This document shows, in pieces, positions 25,716 to 34,681 of a stretch of DNA of 64,000 nucleotides. A program made the translations under genes and the position numbers. The stretch spans positions 1-64,000 of the forward strand of contig JACKBR010000010.1 in the NCBI GenBank assembly GCA_020634495.1. The letters run 5' to 3'. The stretch is from Ardenticatenaceae bacterium. GTDB taxonomy: Bacteria; Chloroflexota; Anaerolineae; Promineifilales; Promineifilaceae. How positions within the stretch are numbered: position 1 is the stretch's first letter; each line of letters starts with the position of its first letter. The notes under the pieces are model-generated. The model saw only the letters and a program-made list of their open reading frames with translations. It was not told the origin of the DNA and ran no database searches.

Positions 25716-27014
25716 TTGGTTTTTACATGTATTGGTTTAGCTATGCGTGTGGCAAGAGAGGGTGTAGTGACTGTACCGGAAATGCAGAACGGATTCTGGA
25801 ATCCACTTTTATTAGAAAAACAATACGATCAGATAATGGCCAATGTGGAACGTGCCTATGCCGCAGCGGTTGCGGCAGATGACATGAAGCAGGTGGCGCT
25901 GTTGGCTGCTGCCCGGCAGCTTTGCGCCAGCTGTGCCCAAATGCAAAAGGAAGTCAGCTTTCATCAGCAGGCGTACCATCATTCCGAGACCCGCCAGGAA
26001 CAGCTTGAAGCAGAGTTAAATAAGCTGCTGGATATGGTGCAGATCGTGCCTGAAACGGCCGTACTGCCCCAGCTAGGTCATTTTTGGCAGCGGGTAAGCC
26101 ATTTGTGGCGGCGCGAGCAGCCCGGTTTGCCAGGGCCAGCGCCGCCAGCCCCGCCAAATGGGCCAGGCTTAAATGGTCAGGTTGCAGAGCCGCTGCCCAC
26201 AGACGCGCCCGCTGTGGCCCCGAAATCGACCCAAACCAGCGCCAGCGCGATCCCCCAGCTAACCGTTTACTGCCTGGGGAATTTTTGCGTTTATGAAGAT
26301 GAACATCCAATTGATGAGTGGCCCAGCCGTAAAGGTAAGGCAATCTTCAAATACCTGCTGCTGCACCGCCAGCAGCGGATTACCAAAGAAGTGTTGATGG
26401 CCCAGTTTTGGCCAGAAGCGACGGCCGAAGCTGCCCGCAACAATTTGAATGTGGCCATCTACGGCCTGCGCCAGGCGCTGCGCAATGGCTACCCGGAATT
26501 CTCTCACGTTTTGTTCCAGGATGATTGTTATTTTCTGAATCCAGAAATGGAAATTTGGGTCGATGTGGAGCAATTTGAGCTGGTTTACCAGAAAGCGTGC
26601 CGTCTGATGCAAGAGGGAGATACGGCCGTTGCCCTGCCCGATCTTCACGCGGCAGAACTGCTCTACCAGGGAGAACTGTTGGCCGAAGACCGCTATGAAG
26701 ATTGGCCAACTGCCCAGCGCCAGCAGCTGCAAGACAACTATTTGCAACTGCTCACCACCCTTTGCCAGCATTATTTTGCCGCTGAACAATATGCCACCAG
26801 CATCACCTTTGCCAATAAGCTGCTGCAAGTTGAACCCTGCCACGAAGCAACCCATCGCCTGCTGATGCGGGCCTATGCCCGGCAGCGGCAAAGCTACCTG
26901 GCGCTGCGCCAGTACCATCAATGTGTAGAGGTTCTGGCAGAGGAGCTGGCCGTGCCCCCCGCACCCGCCACCATGCAGCTCCACGAAGCCATTCGCAGCC
27001 ACCAACCAGTGTAG
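25716..27014 (+). CDS. SARP-type transcriptional regulator (winged helix plus BTAD)
   Basis: 432 aa; starts at 25743 or 25782 are also possible. The N-terminal 180 residues are helical, with a likely coiled coil (SETRQEQLEAELNKLLDMV) and a Pro-rich linker, and match nothing I know. From about 187 an OmpR-like winged helix (LTVYCLGNFCVYED, EWPSRKGKAIFKYLL, VLMAQFWPEA, NNLNVAIYGLRQAL) leads into a BTAD helical domain of TPR type (about 290-425). SARP proteins activate neighbouring genes in many bacteria. The two beta-domain genes downstream are the obvious candidates, though without proof. Confidence 0.88.
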   Translation: MVFTCIGLAMRVAREGVVTVPEMQNGFWNPLLLEKQYDQIMANVERAYAAAVAADDMKQVALLAAARQLCASCAQMQKEVSFHQQAYHHSETRQEQLEAELNKLLDMVQIVPETAVLPQLGHFWQRVSHLWRREQPGLPGPAPPAPPNGPGLNGQVAEPLPTDAPAVAPKSTQTSASAIPQLTVYCLGNFCVYEDEHPIDEWPSRKGKAIFKYLLLHRQQRITKEVLMAQFWPEATAEAARNNLNVAIYGLRQALRNGYPEFSHVLFQDDCYFLNPEMEIWVDVEQFELVYQKACRLMQEGDTAVALPDLHAAELLYQGELLAEDRYEDWPTAQRQQLQDNYLQLLTTLCQHYFAAEQYATSITFANKLLQVEPCHEATHRLLMRAYARQRQSYLALRQYHQCVEVLAEELAVPPAPATMQLHEAIRSHQPV

Positions 27015-27191
27015 AGGCAAAATTAATCTAAATTCGTTTTAGATTAAGCGCTGGTTTATCGTTGCTTAAGTGCCATATGTTTTTATGAAGGCGTGCTGTG
27101 AGCCAGATGACAGGCTTGAGCTCCCAAAGTCACCGGAGACTTTTCTAGTTGTACCGTTTTATTAATCACAGTTTGTAAAGGAGAATTAACA

Positions 27192-27647
27192 GTGAACGCA
27201 TTTGAGACCCCTAGAGTTGATCTTGTTGGCAAAATCACGGCCGCAGTGCATGAGCATGGTGGCGTCGCGCCGACGACTATTATCAAAGCTGGCACACCCT
27301 GGTCTGTGCATATCAAATGGGAAATGAAAGGCACCAACTGGCATATGGTTGCAGGTAACTGGCATGTCCATGTTAACCTGGAATCCATCGGCCCAGGGCC
27401 TGAACTGTCCTTGTACGATTATGCAGACCCCAACTGCCAGAATCAGCCGCTGCCTAGCCCAACTGGCGAATACAGCTGCCACTTCGATGTCCCCGGTTCT
27501 GTTTTGAGCACGAGCGTTGTGCCGCATCAGGGATTGGCGATGAAGCTGGTTGTGCTGTTGACCTATGTGGACCCGCTGGGGCATCGTGGCCCGATTGCTG
27601 GCTACTGGGAAGGCCCGATCTTGCAGTTTTACGAAGATCATCCTTAG
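27192..27647 (+). CDS. Small beta-rich protein, unrecognised
   Basis: 151 aa from a GTG preceded by AAAGGAG at good spacing. It has alternating hydrophobic strands and Trp-rich segments (SVHIKWEMKG, GNWHVHVNLESIGPGPE) and ends with GYWEGPILQFYEDHP. No signal peptide. It looks like a single Ig-like domain. The C-terminal half of the next protein has a similar strand order and ending, so the two may be related. Function unknown. Confidence 0.72.
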   Translation: MNAFETPRVDLVGKITAAVHEHGGVAPTTIIKAGTPWSVHIKWEMKGTNWHMVAGNWHVHVNLESIGPGPELSLYDYADPNCQNQPLPSPTGEYSCHFDVPGSVLSTSVVPHQGLAMKLVVLLTYVDPLGHRGPIAGYWEGPILQFYEDHP

Positions 27648-27782
27648 AATTTAATTGAACAAGCCACAGGGGAACAAGAGAAGTGTGCGTAATGGATCAT
27701 TACCTCAACATTTTTTGTGACCTCTGTGGCCGATTCAGATAGATTCTTAATTCAATCAGAACGTTGTTCTGTGAATAGATGA

Positions 27783-27823
27783 AACATTGGCCTCAGTGGT
27801 TTTCGCTGGGGCCGATGTTTTTT
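27783..27823 (+). terminator. Intrinsic terminator abutting the next ribosome-binding site
   Basis: AACATTGGCCTCAG pairs imperfectly with CTGGGGCCGATGTT (27806-27819), followed by TTTT. The Shine-Dalgarno TAGGAGG of the next gene starts right after the T-run, so this hairpin could also regulate that gene. Confidence 0.65.
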
Positions 27824-27838
27824 AGGAGGTTTTTCGTT

Positions 27839-28741
27839 GTGAAACAGCAATTGCAAGATGATTTAACGGCCGTAAAAGGCATTGGGCCTGCCCGGCAGCG
27901 TTGGTTGGCTGAGCTTTTTGACGTTTTTACATTTGAAGCGTTGGGCCAGCTGCCCATTGCCGCTACCGAAGAGGCCGCCCGACAGGCGGGCAAGATTTTG
28001 CCCAAGGGCGAGTTGGCCAGTTGGGTGGCCCAGGCAAAAGCCCTGGCTGCGGCAAAAAGCAGCGAGGCTAATGTGGCCGCTGAGGAAAAAATGGTGGTGG
28101 AAACGGCCGTTCCCCAACCAAACCCATTTTGGAAGCCAATCGCCTCGTTTGTCGTGGAATTTCAGGAACGCGACGAGGCGGGCCGGCCGCAGCGCCGCAC
28201 CAAAGTGCATTACATGGAAGCGGACATGGAGATGAATTGGCCCGGTATTGCCCGCGAGGAGCTTGGTTTGTGGATTGAGCAACATGTGCAGCTAAGCGAA
28301 TCGGCACCGGAGCCTGTGGCCGCAGCCCGGCCAGTGGTTGAGGAAAAGCTTTCGGTTCAGCCAGCCCAGGTTCGCCTGCGCCAGCAGCCGAATTTTTTGG
28401 CGACGTTAGACATGGATCACCCGGCACGGCCGTTTTTGGGGCATGTCCATCACCAGGAGCCGATTACCCTGGAAGTTGATTTTAATCTGGAAGCGTCTGA
28501 CAAAGACCATCCTGGCCTACCGCCAGAAGCCTATTCAGCCCACTGTGAAATGCAAAATTTAACGGCGGGCCAAAAAACGGTTTATCTGGAGATGAAAGGT
28601 GATCTTTCCGCCAACCGCCTGACGTACAAAACACGGTTGACGGATGTAGAGCCGGGTATGTATCGTTTGGGGGTGCTGGTGCGAGCGGAACGGCCGTTAA
28701 GCACAACCTACTTCGACCTGCCAATGCTCAACATACTTTAG
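27839..28741 (+). CDS. Helix-hairpin-helix protein with C-terminal beta domain, unrecognised
   Basis: 300 aa from the GTG at 27839, placed correctly after TAGGAGG; an upstream ATG would read through the terminator hairpin. The start holds a helix-hairpin-helix (LTAVKGIGPARQRWLAE, residues about 8-24), usually for sequence-independent DNA or protein binding. A middle segment (SFVVEFQERDEAG, RRTKVHYME) and a C-terminal Ig-like domain (about 200-300; YSAHCEMQNLTAGQKTVYLE split here, and GMYRLGVLVRAE) follow. Role unknown. The gene lies downstream of the SARP regulator and the 151-aa beta protein. Confidence 0.77.
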   Translation: MKQQLQDDLTAVKGIGPARQRWLAELFDVFTFEALGQLPIAATEEAARQAGKILPKGELASWVAQAKALAAAKSSEANVAAEEKMVVETAVPQPNPFWKPIASFVVEFQERDEAGRPQRRTKVHYMEADMEMNWPGIAREELGLWIEQHVQLSESAPEPVAAARPVVEEKLSVQPAQVRLRQQPNFLATLDMDHPARPFLGHVHHQEPITLEVDFNLEASDKDHPGLPPEAYSAHCEMQNLTAGQKTVYLEMKGDLSANRLTYKTRLTDVEPGMYRLGVLVRAERPLSTTYFDLPMLNIL

Positions 28742-28752
28742 AATGCTCGACC

Positions 28753-28788
28753 TGCCAGGTTTATGGCGTTGGTTTCATAAACCTGGCA
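28753..28788. terminator. Bidirectional hairpin between convergent genes
   Basis: A perfect 13-base inverted repeat, TGCCAGGTTTATG (28753-28765) and CATAAACCTGGCA (28776-28788), sits between the stop codons of two convergent genes. A related AACCTGACAGGTTT palindrome occurs at about 29030. U-tracts are poor, so it may be a repeat element used as terminator. Confidence 0.6.
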
Positions 28789-28798
28789 AATCCGCTGC

Positions 28799-29011
28799 TT
28801 AAAGATTGTTTTTACTGCGAAAATAGGCCACCAGCGCATTGGCGTGGCCATGCCCCAGCCCATGCTCACTCTTGAGCCAGTTGACCATTTCCATGTGCTT
28901 CATTTGGGTGACGCCTTCCAACAGCGTAAACCAATGTTCCACGGGGTGCCCATACTTCTTCTCAATGGAAGGAAAGTAGGAAGCTGGGCCTTTTACTTTT
29001 TCTTCGGACAT
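28799..29011 (-). CDS. DUF4287-domain small protein
   Basis: 70 aa. The sequence PASYFPSIEKKYG, then MKHMEMVNWLKSEHG and LGHGHANALVAY is characteristic of DUF4287, a small soluble domain of unknown function often found alone or beside DUF1801/DUF5655-type proteins. It lies just downstream of the ECF sigma factor region on the same strand. Confidence 0.9.
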   Translation of the reverse strand: MSEEKVKGPASYFPSIEKKYGHPVEHWFTLLEGVTQMKHMEMVNWLKSEHGLGHGHANALVAYFRSKNNL

Positions 29012-29083
29012 CTATTTCTCCATGGCGTAAAACCTGACAGGTTTACATAATTCGCATTTGTATCAGGTTTGTTTTATTTTCAA

Positions 29084-30343
29084 CTAATCACTGCCCAACT
29101 CCGCTAAACGCCGCCGCAAAAACCGCTTTTCCACCGCGTTTTGGCACAAATCCAGGGCGATGGTGTAAGCATCGTAGGCTTCGTCGCGGAAACCGGCGCG
29201 GCGCAGCAGGTCGGCGCGGGCGGCGTGGAACAGATGATAATGGTCTAGCGTACCTGTTTCAGCCAGTTCGTCAAGCAGGGCCAGGCCGCGCATGGGGCCT
29301 TCGGCCATGGCTACGGCAACGGCCCAGTTTAGCACGACAACCGGCGAGTTGGTGTACTGCTGCAATGCCTGGTACAGTCCCGCAATTTGTGGCCAATCGG
29401 TCTCTTGCGGCGTGGCGGCCTGGTCGTGCAGGGCGGCAATGGCCGCTTGAATTTGGTAAGGGCCGGGTTGGCCCATTTTTAGAGCGCGTTCCAATACGGC
29501 CGTTCCCACCTCAATTTGCGCATGATCCCACAAGCTGCGCTCCTGTTCTTCCAGTAAAACCAGTTCGCCCTGACTGCCAACGCGGGCGGCCCGGCGGGCA
29601 TCGTGCAGCAGCATCAGCGCCAGCAGGCCCAGCGCCTCGGCATCTTCTGCCAAATTTGGGTCGTTGGCCAGCAGCTCATTCAAAATACGCCCCAAACGGA
29701 TTGCCTCGCTGCTCAGCTCTTGCCGGATGAGACTATCGCCGCTGCTGGCGTTGTAGCCTTCATTAAAAATGAGGTAAAGGGTGGTTAGCACGGCATTTAA
29801 CCGTTCCGGCAGCAGGTCAACCGGCGGGACGCGGTACGGAATGCCTGCCTGGGCAATTTTGCGTTTGGCCCGCACCAGGCGCTGGGCCATTGTGGGGACG
29901 GGAACGAGGAAGGCGGCGGCAATTTCGGCCGTTTCCAGACCGCAAAGCGTGCGCAGCGTCAGCGCCACCTGCGACTCCAGCGACAGGGCCGGATGGCAGC
30001 AGGTAAAAATCAGCTTGAGGCGTTCGTCGGGAATGCTGTCCATGTCTTGCTCAGCGGGATTGGTTGGTTTTTGCGCCAGTTCAACCAGATGCGGCTGCTT
30101 TTGGTCAAAGTTTTTACGGCGGCGAATGCGGTCGATGGCTTTGTTGCGAGCAATGGTGGTAATCCATGCGCCTGGATTACGCGGCAAACCATCCTGCGGC
30201 CACTTTTCCAGGGCCACAATGAGCGCATCTTGAAAGGCGTCTTCGGCCAGATCAAAATCGTTCAGGTAGCTGATCAAGGCGGCCAGCACCCGGCCCGATT
30301 CCTGCCGAAAGGTGTGCTCAATTGTCTGGTGAATATTTTCCAT
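29084..30343 (-). CDS. ECF42-type RNA polymerase sigma factor with C-terminal TPR-like domain
   Basis: 419 aa using the ATG at 30343. A longer frame begins inside the spacer repeat at 30350-30416 and is less likely. Sigma region 2 (LNDFDLAEDAFQDALIVALEKWP, split: DLAEDAFQDALIVALEKWP) with IARNKAIDRIRR, and region 4 (LRTLCGLETAEIAAAFL, TMAQRLVRAKRKI) occupy the first 190 residues; the rest is the helical extension that marks ECF42. That group lacks an anti-sigma factor and is paired with YCII/DGPF proteins, exactly as here. It should direct transcription of a small local regulon. Confidence 0.94.
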   Translation of the reverse strand: MENIHQTIEHTFRQESGRVLAALISYLNDFDLAEDAFQDALIVALEKWPQDGLPRNPGAWITTIARNKAIDRIRRRKNFDQKQPHLVELAQKPTNPAEQDMDSIPDERLKLIFTCCHPALSLESQVALTLRTLCGLETAEIAAAFLVPVPTMAQRLVRAKRKIAQAGIPYRVPPVDLLPERLNAVLTTLYLIFNEGYNASSGDSLIRQELSSEAIRLGRILNELLANDPNLAEDAEALGLLALMLLHDARRAARVGSQGELVLLEEQERSLWDHAQIEVGTAVLERALKMGQPGPYQIQAAIAALHDQAATPQETDWPQIAGLYQALQQYTNSPVVVLNWAVAVAMAEGPMRGLALLDELAETGTLDHYHLFHAARADLLRRAGFRDEAYDAYTIALDLCQNAVEKRFLRRRLAELGSD

Positions 30344-30349
30344 AGGGAC

Positions 30350-30416
30350 AAGAGATTGGAGTTTAGAGATTGGGAACTTTTGCGCCCAATCTCCCATCTC
30401 TAATCGCCAAATTTAA
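30350..30416. repeat. Palindromic spacer element (GAGATTGG type)
   Basis: AAGAGATTGGAGTTTAGAGATTGGG faces CCCAATCTCCCATCTCTAATC around TTTTGCG, giving an imperfect stem upstream of the sigma factor start. It belongs to the same structural class as the other spacers but has a different unit. Confidence 0.6.
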
Positions 30417-30436
30417 ACCGCTAACCTGATTGCCAG

Positions 30437-30790
30437 TTACCCTTCAAATTCCCAAATTGGCCGGATTTCAATGCTGCCGTCTTTTGCTCCAGGAATTTTG
30501 GCGGCCCATTGAATGGCCTCATCTAAATTTTCGCAGTTGAGCAGGTAGTAGCCGCCGAGTTGTTCTTTGGTTTCGGCAAAGGGGCCGTCGGTGCTCATGG
30601 TTTGGCCGTGGCGTACGCGCACGGTGGTGGCGGCGGTGGTGGGATGCAGCGCCTCGCCGCCAACCATGACGCCAGCTTCGCGTACTTCGTTGGTAAAGTT
30701 GTAGTAGGCGCTCATGTTGGCTTCGTTTTCTTCTGGGGTGCGTTGGGCATCTTGCTGCTCGCTGGTGTAAATCATCAGTAGGTATTGCAT
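30437..30790 (-). CDS. YCII/DGPF-domain protein
   Basis: 117 aa. MQYLLMIYT at the start, the hallmark TDGPFAETKEQLGGYYLL (about 68-85) and a ferredoxin-like alpha/beta pattern identify the DGPF subset of the YCII family. These proteins are the standard partners of ECF42 sigma factors and often are their targets. It precedes the sigma gene on the same strand, about 93 bases from its start codon. Confidence 0.94.
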   Translation of the reverse strand: MQYLLMIYTSEQQDAQRTPEENEANMSAYYNFTNEVREAGVMVGGEALHPTTAATTVRVRHGQTMSTDGPFAETKEQLGGYYLLNCENLDEAIQWAAKIPGAKDGSIEIRPIWEFEG

Positions 30791-30888
30791 CGGTTTTCTC
30801 CTTTAGTAGGTGGTTTTACGGCCGTTTCCAGCCTTTTCTACACATACGACGAACAACCATTAGCCAGATCGACACAAATTGTAATGAA

Positions 30889-32289
30889 TTAGGAGGCGGC
30901 TTGTTTGCGGGCGGCGAGGGCCGCAAGAATCTCGGCGTGTTTTTGGCGGGTGATGGGGTAGCGGCGCACGATGGGAAAGCTGGCGAGGAGGATCACGGCG
31001 GGCACCAGGCTGACAAAAATACGGAGCGCAGTGAGAACGGCCGTTGGCTGTTCGGGCAGCGCAGATAAATTTTCGGCATTGATGTAGCCAGCTGCTTCCA
31101 AAATGAAATTAGAAAGCGCCAATCCCAGCGAGATGCCCAGCTTTTGCAAAAAGACAAAAAAACCGTAGTAAATACCTTCGCGCCGCTGCCCTGTTTCCAG
31201 TTCGTCTAATTCCACCACGTCGGGCAGCATACTCCAGGGAATGAGGTAGCCGATGCTCACGCCAACGCCTGCCAGCGCCGCCAGAATGAGAACCAGGTTA
31301 AATTGCCCTGGCTGCACAAAAAAGAGGGCAATCTCTACGCCAATCCAAAAGGACATGCCCACATAATAAACCGTTTGTTTGCCCCATTTTTGGCTCATTC
31401 TGGACCAAAAAATAAGGAAGACGAAGGCGGAAACCTGGAGGGCAAAGGCCAACTGGATAAAGCGATCTTCCCCACCGATCCAGTAACGCACGTAAAGCAG
31501 CATGTTGGCCTGCACAAACTGGATGCACAGCCAGGAGAGCAGATAAATGGCAACGACGTAGAGAAACGGCCGATTCTGCAAAGCAATCCTCACGCTTTCT
31601 ACCAAACCAGGGTCTTCTTTCTCGCTTTCCTGAAAATAACTTTCCTTGGTAAAAGCAAAAGTAATCAGGTTGCTGATAACGATGACCGCGCCCATGACCG
31701 CCGCGCTGACGGCGTAACCCTGGGTCACGCTGGGGAAGCTTTCGATGAGGACGCTGTGGACAGCCAGGGCAGCTAATCCGCCTAAAATGGAAAAGCTGAA
31801 GCGGAACGAGTTGAGGCTGGTGCGTTCGTCGTAGTCCTGGGTGAGTTCGGGGGTGAGGGCGGTGTAGGGGACGTTTACGGCCGTAAATCCCGTATCCAGC
31901 AGCAAGGCCACAAGCAGGTAATACCAAAACAGCCCCGTCTGGCCCCAATCAGGCACCAGCCATTGCAAAAACCAGGCCAGGCCAAAAGGCACTGCGCCAA
32001 AAAGCAGCCAGGGTCGGCGGCGGCCCCAGCGGGTATTGGTTTGGTCAGTCAGGCGGCCCACGAGGGGGTCGTTGACGCTGTCCCAGATTTTAACAATCAG
32101 AAAGATGACGCCCGCCAGCCCTGGCCGAATGCCAGCAATGTCCAGGAGAAACGCATTGAGGAAAAAGCCCTGGATGGAAGCAACCAGCGCTGGCCCTAAA
32201 TCCCCAATGCCAAAGGCGAGCTTGCGTCCAAAGCTGAGTTTGTTGACGGATGCTGTTTCACCGGGTGCGGCCATTTTTCCCTCGTCCAA
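30889..32289 (-). CDS. GPH-family (MelB-like) sugar/cation symporter
   Basis: 466 aa; an ATG five codons inside is also usable. Twelve membrane helices fit the length. MelB-type signatures include WDSVNDPLVGRLTDQTNTRWGRRRP (here split as WDSVNDPLVG and TRWGRRRPW), with the cation-site Asp in helix 2, and MLPDVVELDELETGQRREG in the late loop. The family imports glycosides or related sugars with Na+ or H+. No sugar-metabolism gene adjoins except the ROK kinase 1.4 kb away, which may be unrelated. Confidence 0.92.
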   Translation of the reverse strand: MDEGKMAAPGETASVNKLSFGRKLAFGIGDLGPALVASIQGFFLNAFLLDIAGIRPGLAGVIFLIVKIWDSVNDPLVGRLTDQTNTRWGRRRPWLLFGAVPFGLAWFLQWLVPDWGQTGLFWYYLLVALLLDTGFTAVNVPYTALTPELTQDYDERTSLNSFRFSFSILGGLAALAVHSVLIESFPSVTQGYAVSAAVMGAVIVISNLITFAFTKESYFQESEKEDPGLVESVRIALQNRPFLYVVAIYLLSWLCIQFVQANMLLYVRYWIGGEDRFIQLAFALQVSAFVFLIFWSRMSQKWGKQTVYYVGMSFWIGVEIALFFVQPGQFNLVLILAALAGVGVSIGYLIPWSMLPDVVELDELETGQRREGIYYGFFVFLQKLGISLGLALSNFILEAAGYINAENLSALPEQPTAVLTALRIFVSLVPAVILLASFPIVRRYPITRQKHAEILAALAARKQAAS

Positions 32290-32390
32290 TGTGTAGATTC
32301 TAGTTTATGGAGGAAATCGTGACTCAGTTTCTATCATGCTTTTGCCGGATTGGCGAATAAGTGAACGGCCGTATTATCCGTAATTTTGGG

Positions 32391-33314
32391 CTAAGTGCTA
32401 ATGCGCCAGCAGCGGTGAATTTTGTCGTTGCGAAAATCTTCGGGGATGGTTTGTTGGCTGATTTCTGTGGCGGTGAAAGGGTGGGGAACGGCCGTATCAT
32501 CCAGACGAAACCCCCGCGAATTGGTGCTAAAAATGAGCGTTCCGCCCCGTGCCAATCGATCCAGGCAGGCCTGAATGAGCTCTGGATGATCCCGATCAAC
32601 CGCAAAGGAGCCACGCGCCATGCGCTTGGAGTTGCTAAACGTTGGCGGATCGCAAATGATGAGATCGTATTGCCGCTTTTCCTCAACCAAAAATTGCCAG
32701 CAATCCTGGGCAAGGATGCGGTGCTGCTTGCCCGGATGGAATCCATTGTGCTGTAAATTGCGGCTGGCCCATTCACAGTAATTTTTGCTTAAATCAACGG
32801 TGGTGGTGGCTTTGGCTTGCCCCGCTGCGGCATAAACCGTAAAAGAGCCGGTGTAAGCAAACAGGTTGAGGACGCGCTTGCCACTGGCCTCTGCCTGCAC
32901 CATTGCCCGTGTTGGTCGGTGGTCTAAAAATAGCCCGGTGTCCAGGTAGTCGCTCAGATTTACCTCAAAGGTAAGCCCGTGCTCACGCACCAGCCGAACG
33001 TGGCCTTGTTCGCCAAAACGTTCGTATTGCTGCTGCAAACCACGCTGCCGGGCGCGGGTTTTAATAAAAATTTGGCGCGGCTTCAGTTCTAGAGCGTCTT
33101 GAATTTGGTTGAGGGCTTCCTGATGCCAGGCGTCATCGTCCTGGCCACGCTCGTACAGCCAGACCACTGCCTCGCCGTCGTACCAATCAATTATGAGCGG
33201 GAATTCGGGAATGTCTCGCTCGTAAAGGCGGTAGCAGCTAATATCGTTACGCTTAGCCCATTTGCGCAAATGGCGCATTCGTTTTTGTAGGCGATTGGCT
33301 AACATATGGCTCAT
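32391..33314 (-). CDS. Stand-alone RlmK-like 23S rRNA methyltransferase domain
   Basis: 307 aa. It matches the C-terminal (RlmK, m7G2069) half of RlmKL: NRLQKRMRHLRKWAKRNDI split as NRLQKRMRHLRKWAK, YRLYERDIPEFPL, FLDHRPTR, the SAM site NLFAYTGSFTVYAA and catalytic DPPTFSNSKRM. The THUMP/RlmL half is missing and not encoded next door, so this is a single-domain form. A start four codons inside is possible. It should methylate guanosine in 23S rRNA, though RlmI-like cytosine methylation cannot be excluded. Confidence 0.88.
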   Translation of the reverse strand: MSHMLANRLQKRMRHLRKWAKRNDISCYRLYERDIPEFPLIIDWYDGEAVVWLYERGQDDDAWHQEALNQIQDALELKPRQIFIKTRARQRGLQQQYERFGEQGHVRLVREHGLTFEVNLSDYLDTGLFLDHRPTRAMVQAEASGKRVLNLFAYTGSFTVYAAAGQAKATTTVDLSKNYCEWASRNLQHNGFHPGKQHRILAQDCWQFLVEEKRQYDLIICDPPTFSNSKRMARGSFAVDRDHPELIQACLDRLARGGTLIFSTNSRGFRLDDTAVPHPFTATEISQQTIPEDFRNDKIHRCWRIST

Positions 33315-33335
33315 TTGGGAATAATTGCTCCTTCG

Positions 33336-33625
33336 TAAATAGGACGCTGATTAACGCAGATGAACGCGGATTTAAATCTGTTCAATCTGCGCAATCTGCT
33401 GATTTTCTTCATGGTGTTGAGCTTGCGCACATGAAGCCTCCTTCGAAAATAATTTAACCGCGGAGAACGCGGAGAACGCAGAGAAAAATATGGTAAATCT
33501 GCGCAATCTGCTGATTTTCATTCATGGTGGTCAACGACAGTCGGTGTCGTCTCCTCTGAAAATAATTTAACCGCAGAGAACGCGGAGAGCGCAGAGAGAA
33601 ATCTGGTAAATCTGCGGATAATGGT
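33336..33625. repeat. Cluster of CGCGGAGAACGC / ATCTGCGCAATCTGC spacer repeats
   Basis: The 335-base gap before the ROK gene is filled by repeats. Two long near-copies begin AAATAATTTAACCGC (about 33448 and 33562) and run through GAGAACGCGGAGA units into GGTAAATCTGCG. An earlier unit (33340-33400) has GATTAACGCAGATGAACGCGGATTT and its complement. The cluster ends 25 bases before the ROK start, so it forms the leader of that gene. No gene is seen inside it. Confidence 0.75.
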
Positions 33626-33649
33626 TTGAGTATAACAAAAGGTTGCAGA

Positions 33650-34579
33650 ATGGCAGAGTTGATTTTGGCTTGTGATTTTGGCGGGACGAAGCTGTCGGCG
33701 GCGGTGCTGGATACGGCCGTTCTCACTCAGCCGCATCCCCGATGGCACAATCACCTGCGCCGGGTTTCGCCGCCAGGGGCCACAGCCCAAACTGACATGG
33801 CGATGATGTTGGCGATGGGACGGGAGCTGTTGGCCGGGGAACGGCCGTTTGCCGTTGGCATTAGTTTTGGCGGCCCGGTAGATTTCCAAACGGGCACGGT
33901 GCGCCTGAGCCACCACGTGCCTGGCTGGGAAAACGTGCCGCTGCAAAGCGAGTTTGCCCAGGCCTTTGCCGCACCAGTTCGTGTAGACAACGACGCCAAC
34001 GTAGCCGCGCTGGGAGAATGGCGCTTTGGAGCCGGGCAGGGCGTAGACGACATGCTGTACGTCACGGTGAGTACGGGTGTGGGGGGAGGCTGGATTTTAG
34101 GGGGACGGCCGTATCGCGGGGCCAGCGGCATGGCGGGTGAAATTGGGCACACGGTGGTAGACCCCAATGGGCCGCTGTGCCTGTGTGGCAAACGAGGCTG
34201 TGTCGAGCGGCTGGCCTCTGGGCCGTACATGGCCCAGGACGTGGCTGCGGCCCGTGGGCTTTCCCCGGAGCAGGTGACGGGTGAGTTGGTAGCAAAATGG
34301 GCCGAGATGGGGGAGGAAACGGCCGTTGTTATTTTAGAACGGGGTGCCAGAGCATTAGGCGTTGGCCTTGGGAACGCAGCCAATTTGCTGAATCCCAGCC
34401 GCGTTATTTTAGGCGGCGGGGTTACCAAATCTGGCAAAACCTGGTGGCAGCTTGTTCGCCAAACTGCCCAGGCGACGGCTCTCCCAGAAGTGCAGTTTGC
34501 CCTACTGCCCGCTGCCCTCAATGATGACGCTCCGCTGTGGGGAGCTGTCGCCTTGAGCCTGCTAACGCCTGAAACCTGA
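33650..34579 (+). CDS. ROK-family sugar kinase (glucokinase-like)
   Basis: 309 aa from the ATG at 33650. ATP site DFGGTKLSAAV near the start, sugar/catalytic motif VDNDANVAALGEW, STGVGGG, then EIGHTVVD with the zinc ligands CLCGKRGCVE. ROK kinases phosphorylate glucose, N-acetylmannosamine or related sugars. There is no N-terminal HTH, so it is an enzyme rather than a ROK repressor. Length and motifs are normal. Confidence 0.94.
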   Translation: MAELILACDFGGTKLSAAVLDTAVLTQPHPRWHNHLRRVSPPGATAQTDMAMMLAMGRELLAGERPFAVGISFGGPVDFQTGTVRLSHHVPGWENVPLQSEFAQAFAAPVRVDNDANVAALGEWRFGAGQGVDDMLYVTVSTGVGGGWILGGRPYRGASGMAGEIGHTVVDPNGPLCLCGKRGCVERLASGPYMAQDVAAARGLSPEQVTGELVAKWAEMGEETAVVILERGARALGVGLGNAANLLNPSRVILGGGVTKSGKTWWQLVRQTAQATALPEVQFALLPAALNDDAPLWGAVALSLLTPET

Positions 34580-34672
34580 ACTGGCAGCGCCTAGCACCAG
34601 GAAAAACGATAAATCAGGCCGAAAAACATATCAGTTACTAATGATGTTGTAAGATTTTTCACCCTGGCATTA

Positions 34673-34681
34673 TGTTATACT
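34673..34681 (+). promoter_or_regulatory. Extended -10 promoter upstream of first subtilase
   Basis: TGTTATACT fits the extended -10 (TGnTATAMT); no good -35 is seen at 17 bases. It lies 480 bases before the protease start and about 135 before a terminator-like hairpin. Confidence 0.5.

Noticed and set aside
26259..27020. Minus-strand frame of 253 codons
   Set aside because: Antisense to the SARP winged helix and BTAD domains, which are well conserved in the plus frame.
29084..30397. Longer start for the ECF42 sigma factor at 30397
   Set aside because: The added 18 residues are translated from a palindromic spacer repeat; the ATG at 30343 begins where family members begin.
33751..34521. Minus-strand frame of 256 codons
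   Set aside because: Antisense to the ROK kinase with all its motifs; composition typical of a shadow frame.
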